Assembly (NCBI GenBank): GCA_013811715.1
Contig: JACCUS010000121.1
Coordinates: 1-5,092 of the forward strand
From: Nocardioidaceae bacterium
Lineage (GTDB): Bacteria > Actinomycetota > Actinomycetes > Propionibacteriales > Nocardioidaceae
Reading direction: 5' to 3'
DNA length: 5,092 nucleotides
In this document: positions 1 to 5,092 of the stretch, piece by piece
Layout: the number at the start of each line of letters is the position of its first letter
Position numbering within the stretch: position 1 is the stretch's first letter
Notes under the pieces: model-generated
What the model saw: the letters and a program-made list of their open reading frames with translations, nothing else
The model's database searches: none
Told to the model about the DNA's origin: nothing
Program-made: the position numbers and the translations under genes

Positions 1-735
1 GACGCCTGGGTGACGCTGGCGGCGGCCGCGATGGTGACCGACCGGATCCGGCTGGGCACCTTGCTGACGCCGGTCCCTCGCGTCAAACCCTGGGACCTTG
101 CCAGCAAGGTCGGCACCGTCGACCGGCTCAGCAACGGCCGCACCATCCTCGGGGCCGGGCTGGGAGCGCTGCATCAGGGCTGGACCGCGTTCGAGGCCGA
201 CGAGGGCCGCCGAGCGCGCGCTGAGAAGCTCGACGAGTGCCTGGCGGTCTACGACGGGTTGATGGCAGGTCAGCCGTTCGAGTTCTCCGGCCGGCACTAC
301 CGGGCCGCGCCCACCGACTTCATGCTGCCCGACCCTCCCGTTCAGCGGCCCCGGCCGCCGGTGTGGGTGGTTGGGGCCTACGTCGTCGGGCGGGACAGGC
401 AGCCGTCGCTGGAGCGGGCCGCCCGGTGGGACGGCCTGCTGCCGCAGGTAATCGACCGCGACGCCAGGGGCAAGACCGACACGCTCCAACAGCTGGCCGA
501 CATCGTGGGGAGGGTACGTCGGCTGCGCGAGTCAGCCGGGCTGTCATGGGAGGGCTACGACGTGGTCCTCGAGGCCGACAGCTTCGGTGAGTTCGTCCAG
601 ACGGTCCCGCTCGACGCCTCCGCCTGGGCCGAAGCCGGCGCCACCTGGTGGGTCGAGAGCTGGTGGAACCTGGAGCGAGGGGAGGAGGGCATGGCCGAGC
701 TGCGGCGTCGGGTCGCTGCCGGTCCGCCCAGCTGA
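1..735 (+). CDS. LLM class flavin/F420-dependent oxidoreductase, 5'-truncated
   Basis: The last 244 residues of a luciferase-like monooxygenase-fold (TIM-barrel) oxidoreductase, open in frame 1 from the first base and ending in TGA at 733-735. Family enzymes oxidise or reduce organic substrates with FMNH2 or coenzyme F420 in the cytoplasm; the substrate here is unknown. Visible family features are the stretch AAAAMVTDRIRLGTLLTPVP (about residues 7-26), then the 'D-L-A-S-K-V-G-T-V-D-R-L-S-N-G-R' segment typical of the barrel core, a 'GLG' turn near residue 50 and the RARAEKLDE helix that follows it. Family members usually have about 280-330 residues, so roughly 40-80 N-terminal residues lie left of the window. 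A GTG at position 10 is an internal codon, not a credible start, because the family sequence continues upstream of it. The F420 preference is an inference from the actinobacterial setting. It converges on the serine hydrolase gene with a 20-bp gap. Confidence 0.88.
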   Translation, partial: DAWVTLAAAAMVTDRIRLGTLLTPVPRVKPWDLASKVGTVDRLSNGRTILGAGLGALHQGWTAFEADEGRRARAEKLDECLAVYDGLMAGQPFEFSGRHYRAAPTDFMLPDPPVQRPRPPVWVVGAYVVGRDRQPSLERAARWDGLLPQVIDRDARGKTDTLQQLADIVGRVRRLRESAGLSWEGYDVVLEADSFGEFVQTVPLDASAWAEAGATWWVESWWNLERGEEGMAELRRRVAAGPPS

Positions 736-755
736 TCCGGCGGTGGTGCGAACCT

Positions 756-2117
756 CTAGCCTCCGTCTGTGCCTTCCAGCCACTCGCCGAAGGCGTACGG
801 CTCTCGGGTGAACAGGTAGGTGGCCCAGTTGAGCTTCACGACCCGGCCACTCTCGTCCCGGGTGACGCGCAGCAGCTCGCCGGTCTCCCGGCCCGACTCG
901 GTGCGGTAGCGGTCGTCGCTGACCCTGCCGAACACCGACGGCGGCTTGTGCGCAGGCGCTGCCGGCATATTCGCCTCGAGGCGGCCTGACTTGACATAGA
1001 AGTCGAACGGCTGACCCTCGGAGAACCACCGACCGACCACGCCGACAAGCTCCGCCGGGACCGCCGTGCCCGGCCTCCACGCCTCGGGTGCGGCAGGGTC
1101 GTGGTCGAGGACGTGGCTCGCCAGGTCGACGGCGAGCGCTGCCGGGTCGGGCGCAGACGTGGAGTTCATCAAGCAGATCCCTCCCGTGCGTGCCTGTCGG
1201 TGGACGAACAGGCCGCTGATGTGGCCGGGCATCCCACCGGTGTGGCCGACGAAGACGCGGTCGCCGCTGCGCAGCAGCATGAAGCCGAGCCCCCAGGCCA
1301 GCGTCCACCTGTCGAGGTCGGCCATGATCTGCGGCTGGGACATCTCCTCGACCGTGTCGGAGCTCAGCACCTCGTCGACCGGATCGGCGAGGAACGACGC
1401 CCATGCCGCCAGGTCGTCGACGGTGCTGGCCAGCCCACCGGCCGACGCGAGCGCGGAGATGTCGACCACCGGCTCCCTGACGGGCACGTCGCTGTACGGC
1501 GGCACGTAGTAGCCGGTCGCGTTCGGCGGCACGAGCCCGAGCGTCGTACGGCGCATGTCCAACGGCTTCAAGATCCGTGCCTGCAGGCTGTCGAACCAGT
1601 CACGCCCGTCGACCCTGGCGACGATCTCGCCGAGGAGGGAGAAGACGAGGTTGGAGTAGTGCCAGCGGTGGTGCGGCTTGAGGATCTTCTCGGCCTCGTT
1701 CCAGCCTTCGACCAGCCCGGCTCGGTCGGGGTACTGCAACGTCTCCCAGATGTCGCCGACCGGCTCTCGCTGCATCCCGGTAACGTGCGCGAGCATCTGG
1801 CGGATGGTGATGCCTGCATGCGTTGTCTCGGGGATGAACATCTCGACGGTGTCGTCGAGACTGAGGCTGCCCTGGTCACGCAGACCCATCACGAGGACGG
1901 CGGTGAACGTCTTGCTGATTGAGGCGATGAGGAACTGCGAGTCCGCGGTGGGCGCCGCGTCAGGGGAGTCGATGTCGGCGACGCCGACCCCGTCGCTCCA
2001 GATCAGCCCACCGGCACGCATCACGCCGCCGGCGATTCCGGGGACGCGGTGGGTGGACTGGCGCGCTTGCAGGATGCGGGTGAGCGCGCCTTGGGTCTGC
2101 TCCTTCAGAGACGTCAT
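756..2117 (-). CDS. Serine hydrolase, class C beta-lactamase / penicillin-binding-protein fold
   Basis: A 453-residue protein of the beta-lactamase-related serine hydrolase family (AmpC, D-aminopeptidase and EstB-type esterase relatives). The catalytic motifs are in the expected order: S66-I-S-K69 (SxxK, nucleophile and base), Y154-S-N156 (YxN), and H292-T-G294 in the GHTGGMPG loop, replacing the KTG box as in many non-lactamase members. The ASAGGLASTVDDLAAW segment near 225-240 is also characteristic. Residues after about 350 form a separate C-terminal region of roughly 100 residues, apparently beta-rich and of unknown role. The N-terminus (MTSLKEQTQGALTRILQ) has no signal peptide or membrane segment, which argues for a cytoplasmic esterase, amidase or peptidase rather than a secreted beta-lactamase. 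The ATG at 2117 is the only sensible start, though no good ribosome binding site precedes it. It lies 42 bp after the Ddn-like gene and may be co-transcribed with it. The substrate cannot be predicted. Confidence 0.92.
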   Translation of the reverse strand: MTSLKEQTQGALTRILQARQSTHRVPGIAGGVMRAGGLIWSDGVGVADIDSPDAAPTADSQFLIASISKTFTAVLVMGLRDQGSLSLDDTVEMFIPETTHAGITIRQMLAHVTGMQREPVGDIWETLQYPDRAGLVEGWNEAEKILKPHHRWHYSNLVFSLLGEIVARVDGRDWFDSLQARILKPLDMRRTTLGLVPPNATGYYVPPYSDVPVREPVVDISALASAGGLASTVDDLAAWASFLADPVDEVLSSDTVEEMSQPQIMADLDRWTLAWGLGFMLLRSGDRVFVGHTGGMPGHISGLFVHRQARTGGICLMNSTSAPDPAALAVDLASHVLDHDPAAPEAWRPGTAVPAELVGVVGRWFSEGQPFDFYVKSGRLEANMPAAPAHKPPSVFGRVSDDRYRTESGRETGELLRVTRDESGRVVKLNWATYLFTREPYAFGEWLEGTDGG

Positions 2118-2159
2118 GACGGGAGCCTAGTCCGAGGGGCCCGGCGCTGCGCCCGCTCG

Positions 2160-2594
2160 TTAGGGCGGAGTCAGCACGAACAAAGGGATCTCGCGGCCGG
2201 TGCTCGCCTGGTAGTCGGCGTAGTCGGGGAAGGCGGCGACGGCCCGCTCCCACCACGTCAACTTCTCGGCTCCGAACACCTCGCGCACCTGTACGTCGTG
2301 CTTCACCGGACCATCCTGCAACTCCGCCTCCGGATGGGAGGCGAGGTTGTGGTACCACACCGGGTGCTGCGGCGCGCCGCCGAGGGAGGCCACGGCGGCA
2401 TACTCACCTCCGTGCTCGACCCGCATCAGCGGCGTCTTGCGCAACTTGCCGGTCTTGGCGCCCACACTGGTCAGGATCACCACCGGCAGCCCGCGCATGG
2501 TCGCGCCTTCGATCCCTCCGGACGACTCGTAGCGCTCGACCTGGTCGCGGACGTGCTCGGTCGGACTGGGTGCGTACTCTCCATTCAGGGGCAT
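2160..2594 (-). CDS. Ddn-like deazaflavin (F420)-dependent nitroreductase family protein
   Basis: A 144-residue split-beta-barrel protein of the nitroreductase/deazaflavin-dependent family that includes mycobacterial Ddn. Such proteins bind coenzyme F420 and reduce quinones, enones or nitro compounds, often near the membrane. Recognisable segments are LTSVGAKTGKLRKTPLMRVE (residues 41-60, cofactor-phosphate binding loop), VASLGGAPQHPVWYHNL (68-84, with the family's P-x-W-Y-x-N-L signature) and FPDYADYQASTGREIPLFVL (122-141), which parallels the C-terminus of Ddn. The ATG at 2594 is chosen because MPLNGEYAPS is a typical family N-terminus. A GTG at 2636 would add 14 residues and overlap the permease stop by 8 bp, but those residues look unrelated to the family. 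Neither start has a clear ribosome binding site. The gene lies 34 bp downstream of the permease and 42 bp upstream of the serine hydrolase, which suggests one transcript. The physiological substrate is unknown. Confidence 0.9.
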   Translation of the reverse strand: MPLNGEYAPSPTEHVRDQVERYESSGGIEGATMRGLPVVILTSVGAKTGKLRKTPLMRVEHGGEYAAVASLGGAPQHPVWYHNLASHPEAELQDGPVKHDVQVREVFGAEKLTWWERAVAAFPDYADYQASTGREIPLFVLTPP

Positions 2595-2628
2595 GCGTCC
2601 AGTCAACCAAAGACCGGCCGGATCCGCC

Positions 2629-4059
2629 TCAGCCACCGATCTGGTCGGGGTCGCGGAAACCGGTCTTCTTGGCCCGGACGCTGCGGTTCCAGGTCCAGGT
2701 GAGCAGCCACAACACGATGCCGCCGGCTAACATGCCGCCTGCGATCCGGTACTCCACCGTGTCCCGGCCCGTCCACGGCCCCACCAGGAAGCCGCAGGTC
2801 AGGGCCCCGAGGTAGGGCAGCACCGTGGGCGCGGAGAAATGCTCGTGGTCGACGGGCGACCGGCGCAGCACCAAGACCGCGATGTTCACCACCGTGAACA
2901 CCCCGAGCAACAGCAGCGAGGTGGTGCCGCCGAGTGCAGTCACGGTGTCTTCGCCCAGGAACTCGCTGACGACGATGATCAGGCCGTAGGAGATCAGTGT
3001 CGTGATGATGATGGCCGCCCACGGTGTACGGCGTCCGGCGTGCACCAGACCGAACGAACGGGGCAGCACGTCTTGCTTGGCCAGGCCATAGAGCAGCCGG
3101 CTCGCCATCAACATGTTGATCAGGGCGGAGTTGGCCACCGCGAACATGGCGATGAACGGGAAGATCTTGTCCATCGGAAGCCCCGGGGCACCCACGGTGA
3201 CCACCTGGACGAGTGGCTCGGCGAGGCTGTCGTTGGTCAGGTCCTCCACCGGAACGAGTGCGACGGCGGCGATCGAGACCAGGACGTAGATGAGGCCGGT
3301 GATCCCGAGGCCCGTCAACATGACCTTGGGGAAGATCGTGGAGGGATGCTTGGTCTCCTCGGCCATGTTGACGGAGTCCTCGAAGCCGACCATGGCGAAG
3401 AACGCCAGCGAGGTCGCGGCGGTGAGGGCGATGAAGGCGCTCTTCTCGTCGGGGGAGGCGAAGGTGGTGACTTCGCTGAAGTCGGCGTTGCCACGGCTCA
3501 TCGCGTAGATGCCGATCGCGATGATGATCAAGAGCCCGGACACCTCGACCAATGTCAGGACCACATTGGTCTTGACACTCCCGCCGACACCTCCGAAGTT
3601 GACGAGTGCGACGACGGTCATGAAGACCAGGGCGACGATCAAGATGGCCGTCGACGCCCAGTCGACGGCCAGGCCGTCGGCGAGGAAGTCCGCGAAGGCC
3701 GTGGATGCGGTCGAGGCCGAGGTGATGCCCGAGCTCATCACGGCGAAGGCGATCAGGAACGTCACGAAGTGGATGCCGAACGCCTTGTGCGTGTACAGGG
3801 CGGCGCCGGCGGCCTGCGGGTACTTGGTCACCAGTTCGAGGTAGGAGAACGCCGTGATGGTGGCGACCAGGAAGGCCACCAGGAACGGCGCCCATGCGGC
3901 CCCGCCGACCTCACCGGCCACGTCTCCGGTCAGGGCGTAGACGCCGGTGCCGAGGATGTCCCCCACGATGAAGAGGAGCAGCAGCTTGCGGCCCATCACT
4001 CGCTTCAGCTCCGGCTGGTCGCGGTGCTCCTCTGCGGTCGCCGTACCGGTCTCACTCAT
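2629..4059 (-). CDS. APC superfamily amino acid/polyamine permease
   Basis: A 476-residue integral membrane protein of the amino acid-polyamine-organocation family, a secondary transporter of amino acids or related amines across the cytoplasmic membrane. About 12 hydrophobic segments are visible, at roughly residues 26-45, 56-76, 94-116, 134-155, 165-186, 210-228, 248-270, 298-322, 347-367, 375-398, 411-428 and 440-456. The first carries the substrate-binding GDILGTGVY loop (G37-T-G39). The sixth is followed by GFEDSVNMAEETKHPSTIFP, a close match to the APC GF(D/E)...AEE..P..(I)P motif, and MASRLLYGLAKQDVLP is the usual segment after the eighth. ATG 4059 (MSETGTATAEE) is preferred because AGGG at 4068-4065 stands 5 nt upstream as a ribosome binding site. 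An in-frame ATG at 4077 lacks one and would add six residues. The charged N-terminal tail is cytoplasmic. It is the probable first gene of a three-gene minus-strand run. The substrate is not determinable from the sequence. Confidence 0.93.
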   Translation of the reverse strand: MSETGTATAEEHRDQPELKRVMGRKLLLLFIVGDILGTGVYALTGDVAGEVGGAAWAPFLVAFLVATITAFSYLELVTKYPQAAGAALYTHKAFGIHFVTFLIAFAVMSSGITSASTASTAFADFLADGLAVDWASTAILIVALVFMTVVALVNFGGVGGSVKTNVVLTLVEVSGLLIIIAIGIYAMSRGNADFSEVTTFASPDEKSAFIALTAATSLAFFAMVGFEDSVNMAEETKHPSTIFPKVMLTGLGITGLIYVLVSIAAVALVPVEDLTNDSLAEPLVQVVTVGAPGLPMDKIFPFIAMFAVANSALINMLMASRLLYGLAKQDVLPRSFGLVHAGRRTPWAAIIITTLISYGLIIVVSEFLGEDTVTALGGTTSLLLLGVFTVVNIAVLVLRRSPVDHEHFSAPTVLPYLGALTCGFLVGPWTGRDTVEYRIAGGMLAGGIVLWLLTWTWNRSVRAKKTGFRDPDQIGG

Positions 4060-4175
4060 GCCAGCCCTGCCCTCCATGTGAGGTGTGCCACTATGACGCC
4101 TCCACTGTGGTGCAGCGGCGGGTGACGTGCAACCACCGCGGCACCGTGTCGTTGGCCGAGCGGCGGGGCCGGCGG
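4060..4175 (-). promoter_or_regulatory. Intergenic region upstream of permease: candidate promoter and operator
   Basis: The 116 bp between the vapC stop and the permease start. On the minus strand, TTGCAC (4132-4127) and CACAGT (4109-4104) are 17 bp apart and could be a weak -35/-10 pair, each matching the consensus at three positions. CATAGT at 4095-4090 is another possible -10 with no partner -35. Two copies of an 8-mer, CCACTATG (4088-4095) and CCACTGTG (4102-4109, + strand), differ at one base and lie 14 bp apart start to start, overlapping the proposed -10; they could be a repressor site. No terminator is visible after vapC, so read-through from vapBC is possible. All of this is inference from motif inspection. 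Confidence 0.3.
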
Positions 4176-4640
4176 CTATTGCGGAGGCGGTTCGGGGCGG
4201 TCGAGCAGGGCTGGGTCGCGTTCGCCGAGGAGCCGGTGGAGCTTGGAGTCGAACGTCACCAGCCGTCCGCCGTGCCGTTCGGCCAGGGCGAGCAGATGCG
4301 CGTCGGTCACATCTCTATGGGAGACGAGCAGGTCGAGATCCGACTCACGGCCGGTCACCAGCGGGACGTCGTCGACCCAGAACTCATGGCCTGGCAGCAT
4401 GGTCAACTGGCTGAGCAGCTCCCTGGCCAGCCCAGGAGTCGTGGCCGTCGGGATGGCGGCTCGATTGCTCGACACCCGCACGAATCCGGCTTCGCTGATC
4501 GGCGTCGTGGCCCATCCAGCGCGGTGGCGTCGGTCAAACCAGGCGCGGGCGCGATCGTGGTGAGTGTGATTCGGCCAGGCGAGTGCGACGAGGACGTTGA
4601 CGTCGAGAAGTGCGCAACGCCGCTGTTGTGTGGGCGTCAC
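4176..4640 (-). CDS. vapC: VapC-type toxin, PIN-domain ribonuclease
   Basis: A 154-residue PIN-domain protein, the toxin of a type II toxin-antitoxin pair. VapC toxins are Mg2+-dependent endoribonucleases, and several cut tRNA or rRNA to halt translation; the target here is unknown. The acidic active-site residues can be placed: D13 in LLDVNVLVAL, E50 in TTPISEAGFVRVSSN, D113 in VTDAHLLALA and D131 in LVTFDSKL. All four are present, so the protein looks catalytically intact. It is slightly longer than many VapCs because of a short proline-rich C-terminal tail (RPEPPPQ). The start is a GTG at 4640-4638 whose bases overlap the antitoxin TGA as GTGA, implying translational coupling; no independent strong ribosome binding site is seen. 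The overlap and the order, antitoxin first, are the usual arrangement for this family. Confidence 0.93.
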   Translation of the reverse strand: MTPTQQRRCALLDVNVLVALAWPNHTHHDRARAWFDRRHRAGWATTPISEAGFVRVSSNRAAIPTATTPGLARELLSQLTMLPGHEFWVDDVPLVTGRESDLDLLVSHRDVTDAHLLALAERHGGRLVTFDSKLHRLLGERDPALLDRPEPPPQ

Positions 4641-4858
4641 TCGTCGTCCACGACGCGTGCGACGTGCTCGGGGGTGATGGTCGGTGCGTCCGGCGCCACC
4701 TCGAATACCGGGAAGCCCGCGCCCCGCCGGATCGGAGTCGGCTGCAAAGTCCGGCGGGCAAGCTCGGAGATGACGGCGCCGACCGAACGTCCGTCCGCGG
4801 CGGCCAGCTGACGGGCCGATTCGAGCACGTCGTCATCGATCTGCAGTGTGGTGCGCAT
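4637..4858 (-). CDS. vapB: VapB-like ribbon-helix-helix antitoxin
   Basis: A 73-residue partner of the downstream PIN toxin. The N-terminus MRTTLQIDDDVLESARQLAA has the form of a ribbon-helix-helix DNA-binding domain: a basic/polar beta strand (residues 2-7), then two helices (about 9-20 and 25-37) separated by a GRSVG turn. The C-terminal part, GFPVFEVAPDAPTITPEHVARVVDDE, is the expected flexible arm that docks into the toxin active site. Such antitoxins neutralise VapC and repress their own promoter as dimers. The ATG at 4858 is the only good start and fits the family N-terminus exactly; no Shine-Dalgarno sequence precedes it. The stop TGA overlaps the vapC GTG by 4 bp. The name vapB is by partner and fold and does not imply orthology to a particular numbered locus. 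Confidence 0.9.
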   Translation of the reverse strand: MRTTLQIDDDVLESARQLAAADGRSVGAVISELARRTLQPTPIRRGAGFPVFEVAPDAPTITPEHVARVVDDE

Positions 4859-4872
4859 AACATCAAGGTATC
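4859..4872 (-). promoter_or_regulatory. Candidate -10 element of vapBC, possibly giving a leaderless mRNA
   Basis: On the minus strand, TACCTT (4870-4865) resembles an actinobacterial -10 box (TANNNT), and the seventh base after it is the A of the antitoxin ATG. Transcription would therefore begin at or next to the start codon, which agrees with the absence of a ribosome binding site. No convincing -35 is visible at 16-19 bp. The short inverted repeat GTCA-C-TGAC at 4881-4889 could be part of an operator for the ribbon-helix-helix protein, but it is too short to rely on. Confidence 0.3.
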
Positions 4873-4911
4873 ACCGCATCGTCACTGACGCGACAGAACA
4901 GGGCGGTCGGT

Positions 4912-4926
4912 GGCGGCTCGGCCGCT
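4912..4926 (-). terminator. Small GC hairpin after msrA, possible terminator
   Basis: GCGGC (4913-4917) and GCCGC (4921-4925) can pair around a 3-nt loop, with a possible G-U pair outside. The hairpin begins about 18 bp beyond the msrA stop on the minus strand. No U-tract follows, and such short GC stems occur often by chance in DNA of this composition, so a terminator role is only possible. Confidence 0.22.
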
Positions 4927-4943
4927 TCGGGGTCGGCTGGTGG

Positions 4944-5092
4944 CTAGGAGGCGAGGCCGATGGGGCAGCTGACACCGGTGCCGCCGATGCCGCAGTAGCC
5001 CGCCGGGTTCTTCGCGAGGTACTGCTGGTGGTAGCCCTCCGCGTAGAAGTACTCGCTCAGCGGCAGGATCGACGTCGTGATGTCGCCGTACC
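4944..5092 (-). CDS. msrA: Peptide-methionine (S)-S-oxide reductase MsrA, C-terminal fragment
   Basis: The last 48 residues of MsrA, which reduces methionine-(S)-sulfoxide in proteins and free methionine as part of oxidative damage repair in the cytoplasm. The minus strand reads from the right edge to a TAG at 4946-4944. The segment EYFYAEGYHQQYLAKNPAGY is the family's conserved C-terminal signature (F/W-x-A-E-x-Y-H-Q-x-Y-L). It is followed by CGIGGTGVSCPIG, holding two cysteines nine residues apart that act as resolving/recycling cysteines in this MsrA subgroup. The catalytic N-terminal GCFW motif and about 120-170 further residues lie outside the window. Despite its short length the identity is clear. 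It ends 85 bp upstream of vapB on the same strand; a functional tie to the toxin-antitoxin pair is not indicated. Confidence 0.93.
   Translation of the reverse strand, partial: YGDITTSILPLSEYFYAEGYHQQYLAKNPAGYCGIGGTGVSCPIGLAS

Noticed and set aside
544..1404. Minus-strand 286-codon frame spanning the end of the LLM gene and the serine hydrolase
   Set aside because: Arginine/proline/glycine-rich shadow translation; both covered genes have intact family motifs in their own frames.
1101..1922. + strand 273-codon frame opposite the serine hydrolase
   Set aside because: Composition is typical of an antisense frame and no motif is visible; the opposite strand carries the SxxK, YxN and HTG motifs.
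2603..3895. Minus-strand 430-codon frame overlapping the permease in another frame
   Set aside because: Its translation is arginine- and histidine-rich without a hydrophobic pattern or motif; it is an alternative-frame shadow of the permease.
4060..4077. Upstream ATG at 4077 as the permease start
   Set aside because: It lacks a ribosome binding site, whereas the ATG at 4059 has AGGG at a 5-nt spacing. The six added residues include part of that site.
2839..4125. Long + strand open frame of 428 codons opposite the permease gene
   Set aside because: Its translation is a low-complexity run rich in H, D, E, G, R and Q with no domain, and the opposite strand encodes a clear 12-segment permease. 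Long antisense frames are expected in high-GC coding DNA.
4083..4811. + strand 242-codon frame opposite vapBC
   Set aside because: No recognisable domain, and it lies antisense to two well-supported toxin-antitoxin genes that share a classic GTGA overlap.
1..5092. Search for mobile elements, CRISPR, tRNA or phage genes
   Set aside because: By eye I saw no transposase, integrase, regularly spaced repeats, cloverleaf structure or terminal inverted repeats. The toxin-antitoxin pair alone is not evidence of an island.

Overview
The window is high-GC, gene-dense DNA. It holds seven genes with short gaps, several GTG starts, an F420-type (deazaflavin) reductase of the Ddn family and a vapBC-type toxin-antitoxin pair. 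Together these point to an actinobacterium, perhaps a Nocardioides-like or mycobacteria-related soil organism; the genus cannot be fixed from this sequence.

Layout: a 5'-truncated luciferase-like (LLM) flavin/F420 oxidoreductase runs off the left edge on the + strand (1-735). It converges, with only 20 bp between the stops, on a minus-strand block. Read in its direction of transcription, that block is an APC-family amino acid/polyamine permease (4059 to 2629), a Ddn-like deazaflavin-dependent nitroreductase (2594 to 2160) and a class C beta-lactamase-fold serine hydrolase (2117 to 756). The gaps are 34 and 42 bp, so the three genes may form one operon driven from the region at 4060-4175. Upstream, on the same strand, lies a compact toxin-antitoxin pair: a ribbon-helix-helix antitoxin (4858-4637) and a PIN-domain VapC toxin (4640-4176) sharing a GTGA stop/start overlap. 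At the right edge is the C-terminal end of a peptide methionine sulfoxide reductase MsrA (4944-5092, minus), which runs out of the window.

How the genes work together: only vapBC is a clear functional pair. The permease, Ddn-like protein and serine hydrolase are plausibly co-transcribed, but no shared pathway can be read from the sequence. No rRNA, tRNA, CRISPR array, insertion sequence or obvious integrase is present, and no gene-free stretch exceeds about 120 bp. I see no strong candidate for a previously undescribed system. The points most worth a second look are the three-gene cluster, a near-perfect 8-bp direct repeat in front of the permease, and a possible leaderless antitoxin transcript.
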